Part shown: positions 38,291 through 49,077 of the stretch, piece after piece | Layout of the letters: each line of letters begins with the position of its first letter | Numbering within the stretch: the first letter of the stretch is position 1 | Origin: Mactromeris polynyma | Lineage: Eukaryota > Mollusca > Bivalvia > Venerida > Mactridae | Assembly: GCA_032209605.1 (NCBI GenBank) | Contig: JASFXZ010000010.1 | Span: 9,817,385 to 9,881,384 of the forward strand | Direction of reading: 5' to 3' | DNA: 64,000 nucleotides | The notes under the pieces: model-generated | Seen by the model: only the letters and a program-made list of their open reading frames with translations | Databases searched by the model: none | What the model was told of the DNA's origin: nothing | Position numbers and translations under genes: made by a program

Positions 38291-38955
38291 TAAGTTCGGT
38301 AAATAGCAAGTTCGGTAAATTGATTTTAACGTTCATTTCGTTTTGAGGTTTCGGTAAATTGATTTTAACGTTAGTTTCTTTCGGAGGTTTTGGTAAAAAG
38401 ATTTTTTGTTAACATTGAATGTTTCGGTAAATTAATATAATAGTGTTGTTAACACATTTTCAATTAAAAGTTAATGCTAGAAATAAAACAAAAAACAACC
38501 AAACATGTATTTGTATAATTAAAGCTGAACACAGGATTATCAGGTGTCATTAGCTTTGAACTGCAATCAACGTGTTAATTATAATTAATTACGGGTACGA
38601 GTTGACTTGGGTATGTACGAGTTGACCAAAGAAAGGGTACGAGTTGACTTGGATAGGTACGAGTTGACCAAAGAAAGGGTACGAGTTGACTTGGATAGGT
38701 ACGAGTTGACCAAAGAAAGGGTACGAGTTGACTTGGATAGGTACGAGTTGACCAAAGAAAGGGTACGAGATGACTTGTGTAGGTAATTGACTTAATTACA
38801 TTGTTTGGTCACACTATCCTATTATTAAGCCTATGTCATTGTTCAATGTTAACAAAAAATATTTTTACCGAAAATTCCGAAAGAAACTAACGTTAAACCT
38901 CCAAACGAAATGAACGTTAAAATCAATTTACCGAACTTGTCATTTACCGAAACCT
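38291..38955. mobile_element. Fold-back element with long inverted arms
   Basis: The left arm (about 38,291-38,430) and right arm (about 38,841-38,955) are inverted copies sharing AAGTTCGGTAAATTGATTTT, AACGTTCATTTCGTTT, AACGTTAGTTTCTTTCGGA and TTTTTTGTTAACATT. The phrase TTCGGTAAATTGATTTTAAC is itself reiterated within the left arm. The arms enclose AT-rich DNA and a 42-bp minisatellite. Long, internally repetitive inverted arms around a tandem core fit a fold-back type non-autonomous DNA element. There is no coding sequence. Confidence 0.8.
38593..38783. repeat. 42-bp minisatellite inside the fold-back element
   Basis: About 4.5 copies of a 42-bp unit made of two diverged 21-bp halves, GGTACGAGTTGACTTGGATA and GGTACGAGTTGACCAAAGAA. 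The copies are nearly identical, so the array expanded recently relative to the arms. Confidence 0.9.
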
Positions 38956-39172
38956 CCGTAAATCATATGGAGACCACATGACATGGTATCGCAGCAATTG
39001 ATAATCTGTCAGATTCAGGTGTCCACGTGAGAATTTTTGTCAATATCTTTTGTTTAACAGAAAGTATTTTGTTGAGAGTATGTTGTTGTTGTAATTCTTT
39101 CACGCTATACGTAGTAGCTATCGTCTCGATGTGCACGACTACGAAGAATATGAGTATGCAGAGTATGCGTAA

Positions 39173-39490
39173 TGCACCAGTCAATTGTAACCACGGCCCC
39201 CCCAGGTCCGGGGAATAGCGGGGACTTTGACTTTCGGTCCAGCCAATCCCAGGTAAAATCCCCACCCTGCGGGGACAAACTGCTGGTAAAATCTCCGCCA
39301 AATGCCCCCCGCACCCCGGGGACATCCTAGGTAAGGCCCATTCCCAGCTATTTTCGGCGCGAGAACAAAACCACCGCATTCACTCGGCACTGCGGGGCCA
39401 CCTGGAAGGTAAAAACACGGCCAATTTCCCCCCGCTATCCCCGGTATACCCCCGGACCTGGGGGGGCCGTGGTTACAATTGACTGGTGCA
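39173..39490. mobile_element. GC-rich 318-bp MITE, PIF/Harbinger-like
   Basis: Inverted termini of about 45 bp start TGCACCAGTCAATTGTAACC and then a run CACGGCCCCCCCAGGTCCGGGG; the right end is the complement. TAA flanks both ends, as in the 3-bp target duplications of PIF/Harbinger elements. The interior is rich in CGGGGAC words and far more GC-rich than its surroundings. The frames that run through it on the minus strand are artefacts of this composition. Confidence 0.85.
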
Positions 39491-40139
39491 TAACTGACAG
39501 GACTTTCAGTAGCCACCAGTGACATTATAAACAGCATTGTACTTTTTCAGGAGAATCCACCAATTTTAAGTTTAAAGGAACATAATGCGTTTGTGAGTAA
39601 AATTTCAATTACTGAATAAACAGATCATATGAGTTTCATGTGACGCCTCTCAGACTCGCAAAATAAATGGGTCTAATTCGCGAAAACAGATGACAAACAT
39701 GAAAACCGCTAGGCTCCATGCATACTATGTCTGGGTATAGGTGAAAATAAATGGAGAATACAATCCCTGTATACCTTTGAATAGTGTTCCTAATTCTGGG
39801 GCAATCTCGCCCCATCCCACAATTTTCTCGACAGAAAAATTCGATAAGTCTTCCATCATGCGCTGTCTGCTACTTGAAAAACACGAATAAAAATATCGCC
39901 GTCGTCTTTCGGCCTTTCGCGGTTACTCCCCTTTTTTATTTTGTGGCGTCGAAATTCCCGAGATGTTATGTTCTGTATCAGCTGTCACTCATCTCAGACT
40001 TGTACACAGTTCTTCCCAGAAAAACAGTTATTTAATCACATTTTAAAGCGCATATAAATTAGTTTTAATATGGGAGATAAATAGTATCGAACAAAATAAA
40101 GTATCTGTAGCGATTATCTCCCGTTTAATTTGCCATAAT
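39491..40139. other. CpG-richer DNA, no gene seen
   Basis: Somewhat richer in CG dinucleotides than its surroundings (for example TTCGGCCTTTCGCGG near 39,910) but without a convincing coding exon on either strand. It may be the upstream part of the promoter candidate that follows. Confidence 0.4.
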
Positions 40140-40225
40140 TTCTGGTCCGGGCAAACGTTCTACGCGTGGCTTTAGCTCGTACCGCTTCGGAGAGTTTGTT
40201 TTGTTTGGTTTCGTAATCTTTGAGT
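40140..40225 (+). promoter_or_regulatory. Candidate transcription start region and first exon
   Basis: A small CG-enriched patch (TCCGGGCAAACG, TCTACGCGTGG, TCGTACCGCTTCGG) ends with a strong donor context, GAGT|GTAAGT, at 40,225/40,226. A possible next exon is 40,660-40,714 (acceptor TTGTCTCCACAG, donor TAG|GTAAGG). This would be a non-coding or 5'-untranslated exon set. It is inference from splice-like words only. Confidence 0.2.
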
Positions 40226-41020
40226 GTAAGTATTTTGTTATGACTTTTGATTGTTGTGCAGATGTTTCATAACAATCTTGCAAAATTCATGCATAATTAT
40301 ACTACACGTCTTTATGGCTTGCAAAATTAATCAAAGAAATTCGAAGCCTGTGAAAATACTGAGTCGGAAAAGTGAAATTTCTAAAATTTAGAGTTCTGTT
40401 GCCTAGATATTGGCAAGGGGCAACGGGTAGTCAATCAAATAGTAAAACTCATAAATTATTTACTCTTCGTATGCACTCTCTCAATCAGAATAGCTTTTAT
40501 AATTATTTTCACAGTTTGTATTGTATTGCAATATAGTACAAGAAATCATTGAAAGGGCGTTTCCCTCTAAATTCTAATTATAGCAAGATCAGGAATGGTA
40601 GGTGCAGATTGTTGGATGTGTGGGGAAAGTGCACTAAGCACTCTTCATTGTCTCCACAGATGTTTATTTAAGATCAAATAAAAGGAGCCATGCTAACCAA
40701 GGACAATTTGTCGTAGGTAAGGGAAAGCCTTGACTACCTGAGGACTCGGAGGAGATCTGGGGACAGGTTGAAGAAAACAATTGTTGTGTCTAGCCCCTAG
40801 GGCTGCATCCTGAGAAAGACAACTTAACAGAAGGTGAATGCCTTAACCCAACACACCCCAACTGTGCAATGATATCACCAGGCCAAGTAGATCATATCCA
40901 GAGTAGAAGGGGTCAGGCATTTAAGCAGACTGTAACATTACTAACAAAGCTGTTAGACAGGCTGTCATGGCTTTAAAGACCTCCTGGAGCTAGTTAATTC
41001 TCAGCACAGCTTAAAGGGGT

Positions 41021-41353
41021 ATGAGTCGGTCACTTCTTCATTCAAACGGCGGACAGTTATGGCAGCATTCCGTCCTTATGCTATGGAAAGTACTCCAAGC
41101 ACTTTCACCTGTCGCAAAGGAGGAATCTTTACATTGCTTGCTGGCTTCTTGTGACCAAGTGTCTAGCATGTTTGATATACCTGATGGGATTGAGGCAGCG
41201 GATCATGTTCTCCATAACTGCCTGCAATATTGTGCAACACCTCAGGAAAAATCAATTGAGGTTGTTGCGTCCACTTTATGTTCAGTCCCCGGAACAGCCC
41301 CTGAAGAAAATGGGAATGCCCATTGGCAATTCATCCACAGGGAGAGCGGATGA
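41021..41353 (+). CDS. Unrecognised 110-codon frame, doubtful
   Basis: A 110-residue frame in a patch (40,560-41,370) that is richer in GC than its neighbours. The product begins MSRSLLHSNGG and contains FDIPDGIEAADHVLHNCLQY. No domain, signal peptide or membrane segment is recognisable, and an overlapping frame is also open for 71 codons. It may be an exon of an unknown transcript or a piece of an old mobile element; a chance frame is equally likely. Confidence 0.2.
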   Translation: MSRSLLHSNGGQLWQHSVLMLWKVLQALSPVAKEESLHCLLASCDQVSSMFDIPDGIEAADHVLHNCLQYCATPQEKSIEVVASTLCSVPGTAPEENGNAHWQFIHRESG

Positions 41354-41399
41354 GAGTGTGGGTTGACTAGAGCTGTCCAGCTCTAGATGATTTTATGTG

Positions 41400-43045
41400 T
41401 CCCCATTTGATCATCGAAGGGCAGAATCTCCCTATGCAGAAAATATTTTTAAAAATTCTTGAAGTTTATTTGCGATTTTACTGGGGCCTGTGCTCTGTGT
41501 GGGGAAGAGTGTAAAATACTATTAACTGGGTGAACGCTTTTACTGTCAATCTCTGTTAACACAATGACATCACATCATCGGTATATAATAAACAAAAAAG
41601 GGTTTGCAGTTTATAAATTTAGTAAAAGTTAATTACCTACTCTGAAGGAACCTGGCAATATGCATTCTACATTGTGTTTTTATTATGATATTTATATATG
41701 TATAATTGTTCATCACTCAGACATGGAACTCAAACATTTCTCATGTACAATATGTTCATGTTGCGATGTTGGTTGATTACTTATTGATATTGGTGTTTCA
41801 AGATTAGTCAATTTAGTCAATTTAGTCTCACATAGCTGCATATATGAGAATTATAATTCTTGCAAAATGTCTCTAACCAGTCACAGCATAGATATTTGGT
41901 CTAGTCACAACCCCTCATCTTCAGGGGGCCTTATTCTCAAACAATTTAAGACGGAAACTCAGACTTACACTTTTATCGCTTCAATATTGTTTTTGCTACT
42001 ACATAAGTATAACATAAAACTTTGAAAAAGTGTAGAGAGGTTAACAACAATTATTTCAGACTAAAATGCATTCATTTGGATTGAATGATAATGAATAAGG
42101 CCCTGGGCCTATATAATTGTCCCATTTTACAAGTTTTGTGTTGCATGTATTAAAACATTGTCTGTCTCTGCTATCTGATCTAGATACAAAATTGTCCTTG
42201 AAATGCCTTTAGGGTGTACACTGTTGTATTGTTGCAGCAATGTTTCTACTCTATCCTATTGACATCTCTATTCTTCAGTTGTTTAAAGGATTAGTTTTAT
42301 TATCTTGCAGTTGAGCTAAACTATTCTTTGAAGTCCAAGTATGTTGTGGTTACTTGGACTGATTTGTATTTATTTTAGTGATTCTATGTAGAGAAATAGC
42401 AGAATTAAGAGTTGTAACTGAAACTTTCTTCATCTCGACTATCAAAATAAATAACTTAATGAATGACCAGACATTGGTATCAGGAATATTCCCCACATCC
42501 ATCTTGTCATTTTGCAAGCATGCTTAACATTAAACTAGGCTATTGCTAGTTACAATGCAGCCAAATAACACTGGGTTATTAAATCTCTAAAATTTACCAA
42601 ACATTTCTTGAAATAGTCAGGGTATAATAAAATCGCTTATAAATGTTTTTTCGAATCAATTACTTTTTTCATCAAATCTGGCTACCAATCATTGAAACTT
42701 GAGCCAGCTTAGTTTGTATGCAATTAAAGTTAAAAACAATTCAGCTTTATCCTAAGACATTTGGTGATCGTCCAACACACAATAATGATTGTATTGGATT
42801 GTTTGTATTTGTTTGCTTGTGGTACTTGGACTAAACAACTGAAATTGGCCTTGACTCATTTATTGGTAATTTTTGTGAAGTATTTTATCATGTTTTCAAA
42901 TCTGTAACAAAAATGGACCCTTTGTACTCACCCTACACAAAATAATTGTGCACATGAGTACTGGAAACAAACAAAATTGGAATGCTGGAAATTATCAATA
43001 ATTTTGCATTCATATTTTACTGATAACTTGTACTTGAAAGTTATA
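41400..43045. other. No gene seen
   Basis: About 1.6 kb of AT-rich intergenic DNA without convincing exons, RNA genes or repeats on either strand. Confidence 0.55.
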
Positions 43046-43507
43046 CAGTAAAACTTCGAACATTTTTGGCTCGACGCAGTACAATAATTCACACCTGCCA
43101 TTGAGTGCTTAATAATAATATTCTATTGTTTGTTGACGCGTAAGATTAGCGACACTTGTTATTCACACGTCGCAATAATTTCTTGATGGTTGTACGATGC
43201 ACATGTTCTATGTGACAAACAATTCATGTGTATAAGAATGAACAAATCACTTATCTAAATATTTTTTTTTTCATTTCTTTTTTAATTATTGTTATTATTA
43301 TGAATAATGCTGCGACTATTGATCGACGTGCATTCACTATGAAAACACAAACAACTCACATATGACATGCGTTCTACATACTTAGAAAACTTGTCCTGGG
43401 AACAGTCAGTTTGTACACATACATGTATACAGTAGATGCCTTGAACAGTAGATGGCTCGAACTAATTGATAGGTCAGTCAGCAGTTCAAGGTTTCGAAGT
43501 TTTACTG
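43046..43507. mobile_element. 462-bp MITE, CAGTAAAACTTCGAA termini, pogo-like
   Basis: The left terminus is CAGTAAAACTTCGAAC and the right terminus GTTTCGAAGTTTTACTG, inverted over 15 bp. Both are flanked by TA (43,044-43,045 and 43,508-43,509). CAGT termini with a TA target duplication point to the pogo/Tigger branch of Tc1/mariner. No transposase frame is present. Confidence 0.88.
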
Positions 43508-43564
43508 TATGATGAAAAATGGAAGAAACTTGGTAATTTTAGGGATCTTTGGTTAATAAGTGTT

Positions 43565-44006
43565 CAGTGAAACTTCATTAGTTAGATTACCCTTGCTTCT
43601 GATGGAAGCTGGTTGTACTACATCCTCGGTACCTAGTAGGCTATTCATAGCATATATAATACCCTGGGCAAATGGGCTAGTGAAACTTCGTTATGCATGA
43701 ATATTCATTTCCATTTCTTGACCAATGAAATGGACGATAACTGAAAAGAAGGAATCTCCTTTGTGAAGAGCTGTTGTTCAGAACCGCGATTTCATTTGTA
43801 ACTCCTTGGTAATTTGCATGAGGTGTGTGTCATGTGGAATCATATGTGTTATGAATAGCCTGGGTACCGAGGATGGTTGTACTAATGAGATAGTCTGAAT
43901 ATTAAATTAAATGTGGGAGAAAAACTGAATGCTCGAAAATATGGTCTTTATTTATAAGATTAAGATGGTCTTAATTTTGAGGTGGTCTTTTGTAAAATTT
44001 ACAGTA
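43565..44006. mobile_element. Older element interrupted by a nested MITE
   Basis: The left part starts CAGTGAAACTTCATTAG at 43,565 and runs to 43,620. The right part resumes at 43,876 with the duplicated target and reaches AATTTACAGTA at 44,006. The right part shares TCTTAATTTTGAGGTGGTCTTT with the family at 36,276 and 60,285. The exact ends are uncertain. The interruption is the 255-bp element at 43,621-43,875. Confidence 0.5.
43621..43875. mobile_element. Nested 255-bp MITE with 9-bp target duplication
   Basis: It starts CATCCTCGGTACC and ends GGTACCGAGGATG, a perfect 13-bp inverted terminus; the similarity continues imperfectly inward through GGCTATTCATA. GTTGTACTA flanks it exactly on both sides (43,612-43,620 and 43,876-43,884). 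A 9-bp duplication suggests a Mutator-like origin; if one base belongs to the element, the 8 bp of a hAT would also fit. Confidence 0.88.
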
Positions 44007-45249
44007 CACATTATGATTCATTTTCATATAAATGTAAAATGCTGTCAAATTCTCATTGCTGATCAAAATGGCCTGAAATCGAAATCGAGTGACTGACCCT
44101 AGCTAGCTGATCAAATTTTTAAAATTTTCCTATTACAAAAATGCTCAGTTGACAGTCCCATAGACTGAATGAACTTCCCGCCTGCATCTAAGGTGTATAC
44201 TCTATCCCAAGCACAAAACTATGTAGTAACGTAAGATTTAAGCTCTTGCATTATCTTTGTCTACTAGATTAAGTTTCTTTTGTCTCCTGAATTTTTCTTT
44301 GTATGTAAAAATAGATTATCGTGTATAAAACCTTGAGAAATAAACATTTTCGTGGAATATGAGCTAGATGTTAAGTTCATGCAGCGTGACTATGATTTCC
44401 ATGTTTATTGGGTACAGTTGTACTTATTTTTAGCAGTTGCGTAACTATAACATGTGATTAACATACATTATAAACTGTTTCATAACAGGTCAAGGTCACG
44501 ATTATATCAACAGGTAAATGACAAACCAGTTTATATGCTTCTTCATTCATATTGGAGATAGATTAGCTTTACTTTCACCCTTCATTAACATTGAAATGTT
44601 ATGATACACTTGATATGATAATTTCTGTTTCATAAGTTTTTCCTTGTTTACAGGTAAAAATAATCCAGTCTAAGTTCTTTCATATCACTTTTCATTAATA
44701 ATGGATTGGTAGGATAAAGCGTTACCTAAGATTTTCTTTTTTAAAGGCTTACATTTTTTTACACCTTATAAAAAATTGTTTGTGTTTGTTGTTTGATAGA
44801 CTTTTAGATTTAAGGGTATAACCGTAAACTTAACCTTAGGCGTGGTATTTTTATGTGTGTGCTATTTATAGCCCTCTGTTCCCCGGCTTATCTGAATAAT
44901 TTAGGGTAGCCATATATGTTTATGTCTAAATGCCGGGTACCACTATACAGGTGATCAATAGGGTATTTAATAGCACATATATATAGAAACACCTGACTGT
45001 AAACGTGACTAAACTATATACATGTATTTATTGGATATCTAAGGAACAATACGTTAATAAGGCTCTGTGTACAGTACTGGGTGTACTTTTTCGCCATTTT
45101 GTAATCATCGTCGTCTTTTTAAGGTAATGTGTAACAATATACTAATTATATTGTACTTAAACTGGCATGCGTTATATCAAAGACAACCCATGCTTGTCAT
45201 TGTTGCGTAATAGATAAATTTATGCATTGATTTACGATTCTCTCTCTGT
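44007..45249. other. No gene seen; possible TATA-like word
   Basis: AT-rich DNA with no coding exon recognised. A TATATATAGAAACACC word lies near 44,980, which is not enough to call a promoter. Confidence 0.45.
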
Positions 45250-45492
45250 GGTTGCAGTTTATAAGGTAGGACTGATACTTCGGAGAATACGATTGGTCGA
45301 ATGATTTTGTATTGATTGATGATCTTTCGTTATTGCAGTTCAAAAACTAGGACTATAACTTCAGAAAATTGGATTGGTTCCAGGCTTTTGCAGTTAGAAG
45401 CAGTCGTTTCTGTGGAAGGAGGCGAGTAGCTGGATATTTTTCCATCAGAATATATTGCGCTATAAGATGAATCAACAGCTCTGCAGTTTAAG
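45250..45492 (+). other. Candidate untranslated exon with a local duplication
   Basis: Two diverged copies of an 85-90 bp segment lie in tandem, each led by an acceptor-like GGTTGCAG or TTATTGCAG and sharing AGGACT.ATACTTC.GA.AA and GATTGGT. The second runs on to TCTGCAGTTTAAG|GTAAGG, a good donor at 45,492/45,493. It could be a 5'-untranslated exon of the ABCA gene 5 kb downstream, whose start-codon exon itself begins at an acceptor. No transcript evidence is available. Confidence 0.25.
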
Positions 45493-47690
45493 GTAAGGTT
45501 TATTTTAACATGATGCGGATTTTATATTTTGTCTTTATCCTAGTATTCATCTAGAAGCTTTTTTTCAAATAATCGGAACTAGTTTAATTGGTTCCTTGTC
45601 ATTTAATCAGTTTTAACTTCAAATATTTCTCTATTAATGGAATAAGTGTGATTGCACCAAACACACCCACTCAATCTGATATCATTGCGATTATTATATA
45701 TATCATATATAATATGTGTGTGTACCATTATTTATATTTTGTTATCTTTCACTTTTCATTTATCATGAATGATCATGTGATAAACGTGCGGTCAGGTCAT
45801 GAGATACTTACTGGATTGGCAATAGGAATGTTTCAATGTTCAGTGATGTAGATAGATAAATTCTACTATCGAGAACATATGATTGTTACATACGTACACA
45901 CATAAATCTTATAGTATATAAGTTTTGTGTTATATCACTCGCATACATTAAAGGATGAAGTCTATGTCTTCATATATAATTAAATGTAATTGAAGTCATC
46001 TTCATAACCATATTGGAATCTAACTGAATCATTACAGAGTACTCATAACATAAGGTACTTGTGAATAAAAGAAGTTTAAATGAAAAAAAGTAAGTTATAC
46101 TATTTCTATATTCTGTTTAGTGCATTAATGGATATAATGTCTCTCGGATGAAGAAGCTAAAATCTTTTATTGAGTATATCTGACAATGTCCACTTTCAAA
46201 GTGGATGTATTTTAAAGCCCAGTTTTCTCATTGACTGTCTGTTATAGTTAAACATGTATTCCCTTATTTTTGGATAATTCTTCTTTTCATTTTCTGTGAT
46301 CAAGCTCAATTTTAAGCTGATCCTGATTCGTGTTGTCCTGTTTTTTGTTAATAAGGTCATCAGTGACAATGAACACCTAGGTACTTATAGGCGTTTTTGT
46401 TGACCCCTTCCTGGTTCTGTTATGTTGTGGATAGTTAAAATATGATGAGCATAACGTGGTGGCAGACAGTTTGCTTTAGTATTTCTGTTTGTACATGTGG
46501 TCCTTCGAGCATTTATCATTACTAATAGTTTCAAGCATACATGTTGCATTGTGTTTGAATTGCTAACTTCCTGTTTAATCTTCTGTTCAATCTGTTTATC
46601 AATTTTGTTTGTCTGTGTTTTAAATTGACCAAAGCCTTTAGGGATAAAACAGGAAGTTAAGGTTATAATTTATGTCCTATAAGTATTTGTAGTTTTTTAT
46701 GATTATTTAGTCCATACAGCTTATTTTTACTCAATTCTACATTTATAATGAGTGGTTTTTAATGATGTTCATTTCTTCTAGCAAACAAATGCTGGTGTTT
46801 TATGGTTGGCATTACTCGGGTGGCTTAGTTAGGACCAGGCAAAGTTTTTACCAACATTAGCTATGTCAGAACTGGCAACCCAAATGATGTGTGGGAATTG
46901 CCACGATGAATGCTTTAAATTTTTGTTATCTTGGAATAATTTCATTTACATCGTGAATGACGTCACAGATACCTAGGAGTACCCATGTATTATTTTCGAT
47001 AATTCACTTATGAAATAACGAATGATATCATGTGGTGTGGTCTCACAATTGTCTGAGGTGACGGCCCCTTCTGTTATGGGCAATACGTATTTACTAATAC
47101 AGGATTATTTGCAATTTATGGTGTTAATTTAACATTTAAGATTCATGTTATTAATTATTGAATTTCTTTTTTAAAAATCCGAAAACTGGTTTAATAAATT
47201 TTGTAATTTCTGGCCACTCATGTGATATTCTACATTTATTTATCTGCAGTTACTATACTGTCATGATAATGAACATCAAATTCAGAATTTACTACAGGTC
47301 ATTTAGTATTTTGTTTCATTGCAAAATGTCATTAAATGGGACATTTCTAATTATAATCATATTGGTTTATAATTGTGTAATGAGGATGAGTTTGCCTATC
47401 TAAATAATATGTTTGTATTGGCAATGATTGATTGTGAAAAAAACAGGACATTTTTAAGGTGCATGCAAAATATTTCAAAGTTCTATGGTAACCTTATTTG
47501 TTCTGAGAATTATATGGATGGAAATGGTTTGCATAAACATATTGATATTTTTATTATACCAAAGCTTTTTTCAACTATTTTTGTAGCCCTTGTTTATTGC
47601 GCCTATTTTCCCAATTGAAAAGGCACAGGCAGTAAAATTATTTTCAAAAAAAATCACTGGTTAGTAAGAAGTGTTTTTATGTTCATAATT
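45493..47690. other. No gene seen
   Basis: About 2.2 kb, very AT-rich. The open frames at 45,588-45,851 and 47,158-47,618 have the I/Y/N/F-rich composition of chance frames and no recognisable domain. Confidence 0.55.
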
Positions 47691-47846
47691 ATGTATATAT
47701 ATATATATCTTTATTAACATACTCGACACGAACATGCCTTTGGTTGAATAATAACACAAAACAGCACAAAGACGGTCAATGCATACATACAAACATACAA
47801 ACAAACATACATTCATACAAACAAACATACATTCATACAAACAAAG
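47691..47846. repeat. Microsatellites
   Basis: A TA run at about 47,693-47,708, then a cluster of CATACAAACAAACATACATT units at about 47,781-47,846. Confidence 0.85.
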
Positions 47847-48001
47847 TTATGAAACACATGATCTAAGTGAAATACAAGTAAAATGATAACAAGTAGCAAA
47901 ACTCTACGATTCATTACGTAGATAAATAGCATTTACTTTTTCCATAGATAATTCTTCCACTAACCATGGTTTAAATATGTGTATTTTCTTTTTCAATGCT
48001 C

Positions 48002-48224
48002 TTTTTATGCCCCCCCTTTGAAGAAGAGAGGGCATATTGGTTTGCACATGTCGTTCGGTCGGTATGTCCGTCCGTAAACTTTTCGTTTCTGATCAATAAC
48101 TCAAGAACCCCTTGACCTATCATCCTCAAACTTTGTCCACACATTCATCTTGGGTAGCAGAGGAACCCGATTTATTTTGGGGTCACGGGGTCAAAGGTTA
48201 AGGTCACAGGGGGGCATAAAGTTT
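48002..48224. mobile_element. GCCCCCC-ended MITE with GGTCGG/GTCCGTCC core
   Basis: The left end is ATGCCCCCCC and the right end GGGGGGCAT, within the longer inverted words TTTATGCCCC and GGGGCATAAA. The interior has TTTGAAGAAGAGAGGGCATA, CACATGTCGTTCGGTCGG and TATGTCCGTCCG, then AACTCAAGAACCCCTTGACC. Elements with this layout are, from memory, abundant in bivalve genomes. A relative lies at 61,965-62,130. Confidence 0.7.
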
Positions 48225-48801
48225 TACAAACATCTCTTGTTTATTTAACACTTTTATAAAAAGACAAGTACATGTATATTATCTTTTACTAGTAATAGGC
48301 TGCAAAAACTTTTCCCACTTGGCCCCTTCAAACATTTTAATTATAAGGGGCCATTTTCAGGGGTTGTTTGGGTTATGCCAAACAAACAAGTTTTAAATTC
48401 TCGTCTAATTTTATTGTTGCGATACAAGTTTTATCATTTAATAAACGCACAAGTGCATGACTGCGCGCACACAGATAAGAGATCATTTATTATGCTCATG
48501 TGTTATGCAGGTTTAATTTACTTGTTATTATTCCTTTACTCAGTCATGAACTTTCACTGGCCCGTGATAAGGTGATTTCCATGCAGGATATTTTCAAGGA
48601 CTGTCTTTCCTACTTATTTCTTTCCTACTTAGACCATGTGAACTTCTTAAAACGTTGTATATACAATATAGAGGGTTAAAATATAGGCCTCTGATTGGTC
48701 GGATTGCAGTAAGCCTGATCTAAGACATAACCGCACTTTATGCTAGCTTCAATTATCAAGGAGCATGTTGAAAATGGAAATATGTTAAAGTGACATAGAA
48801 C

Positions 48802-49077
48802 ATTATTGCACTATGCCATCGCAATTGAATAGGACATTAAATACCAGATTATTGCACCATGCCATCGCTATTGAATAGGACATTAAATACCAGATTATTG
48901 CACCATGCCATCGCTATTGAATAGGACATTAAATACCAGATTATTGCACTATGCCATCGCTATTGAATAGGACATTAAATACCAGATTATTGCACTATGC
49001 CATCGCTATTGAATAGGACATTAAATACCAGATTATTGCACTATGCCATCGCTATTGAATAGGACATTAAATACCAG
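48802..49077. repeat. 46-bp minisatellite, exactly six copies
   Basis: Six full copies of a 46-bp unit beginning ATTATTGCACTATGCCATCG and ending GGACATTAAATACCAG. Only a few substitutions separate the copies (CAATTG in the first, GCACCATG in two). It shares no unit with the 46-bp repeat at 30,161. Confidence 0.95.

Noticed and set aside
38963..39537. Overlapping minus-strand frames of up to 138 codons, Gly/Pro/Trp-rich
   Set aside because: They run through the GC-rich MITE at 39,173-39,490 and are open in several frames at once.
45588..47618. Hydrophobic frames of 81-87 codons
   Set aside because: AT-rich composition alone gives I/F/Y/N-rich chance frames. No start context, domain or splice partner.
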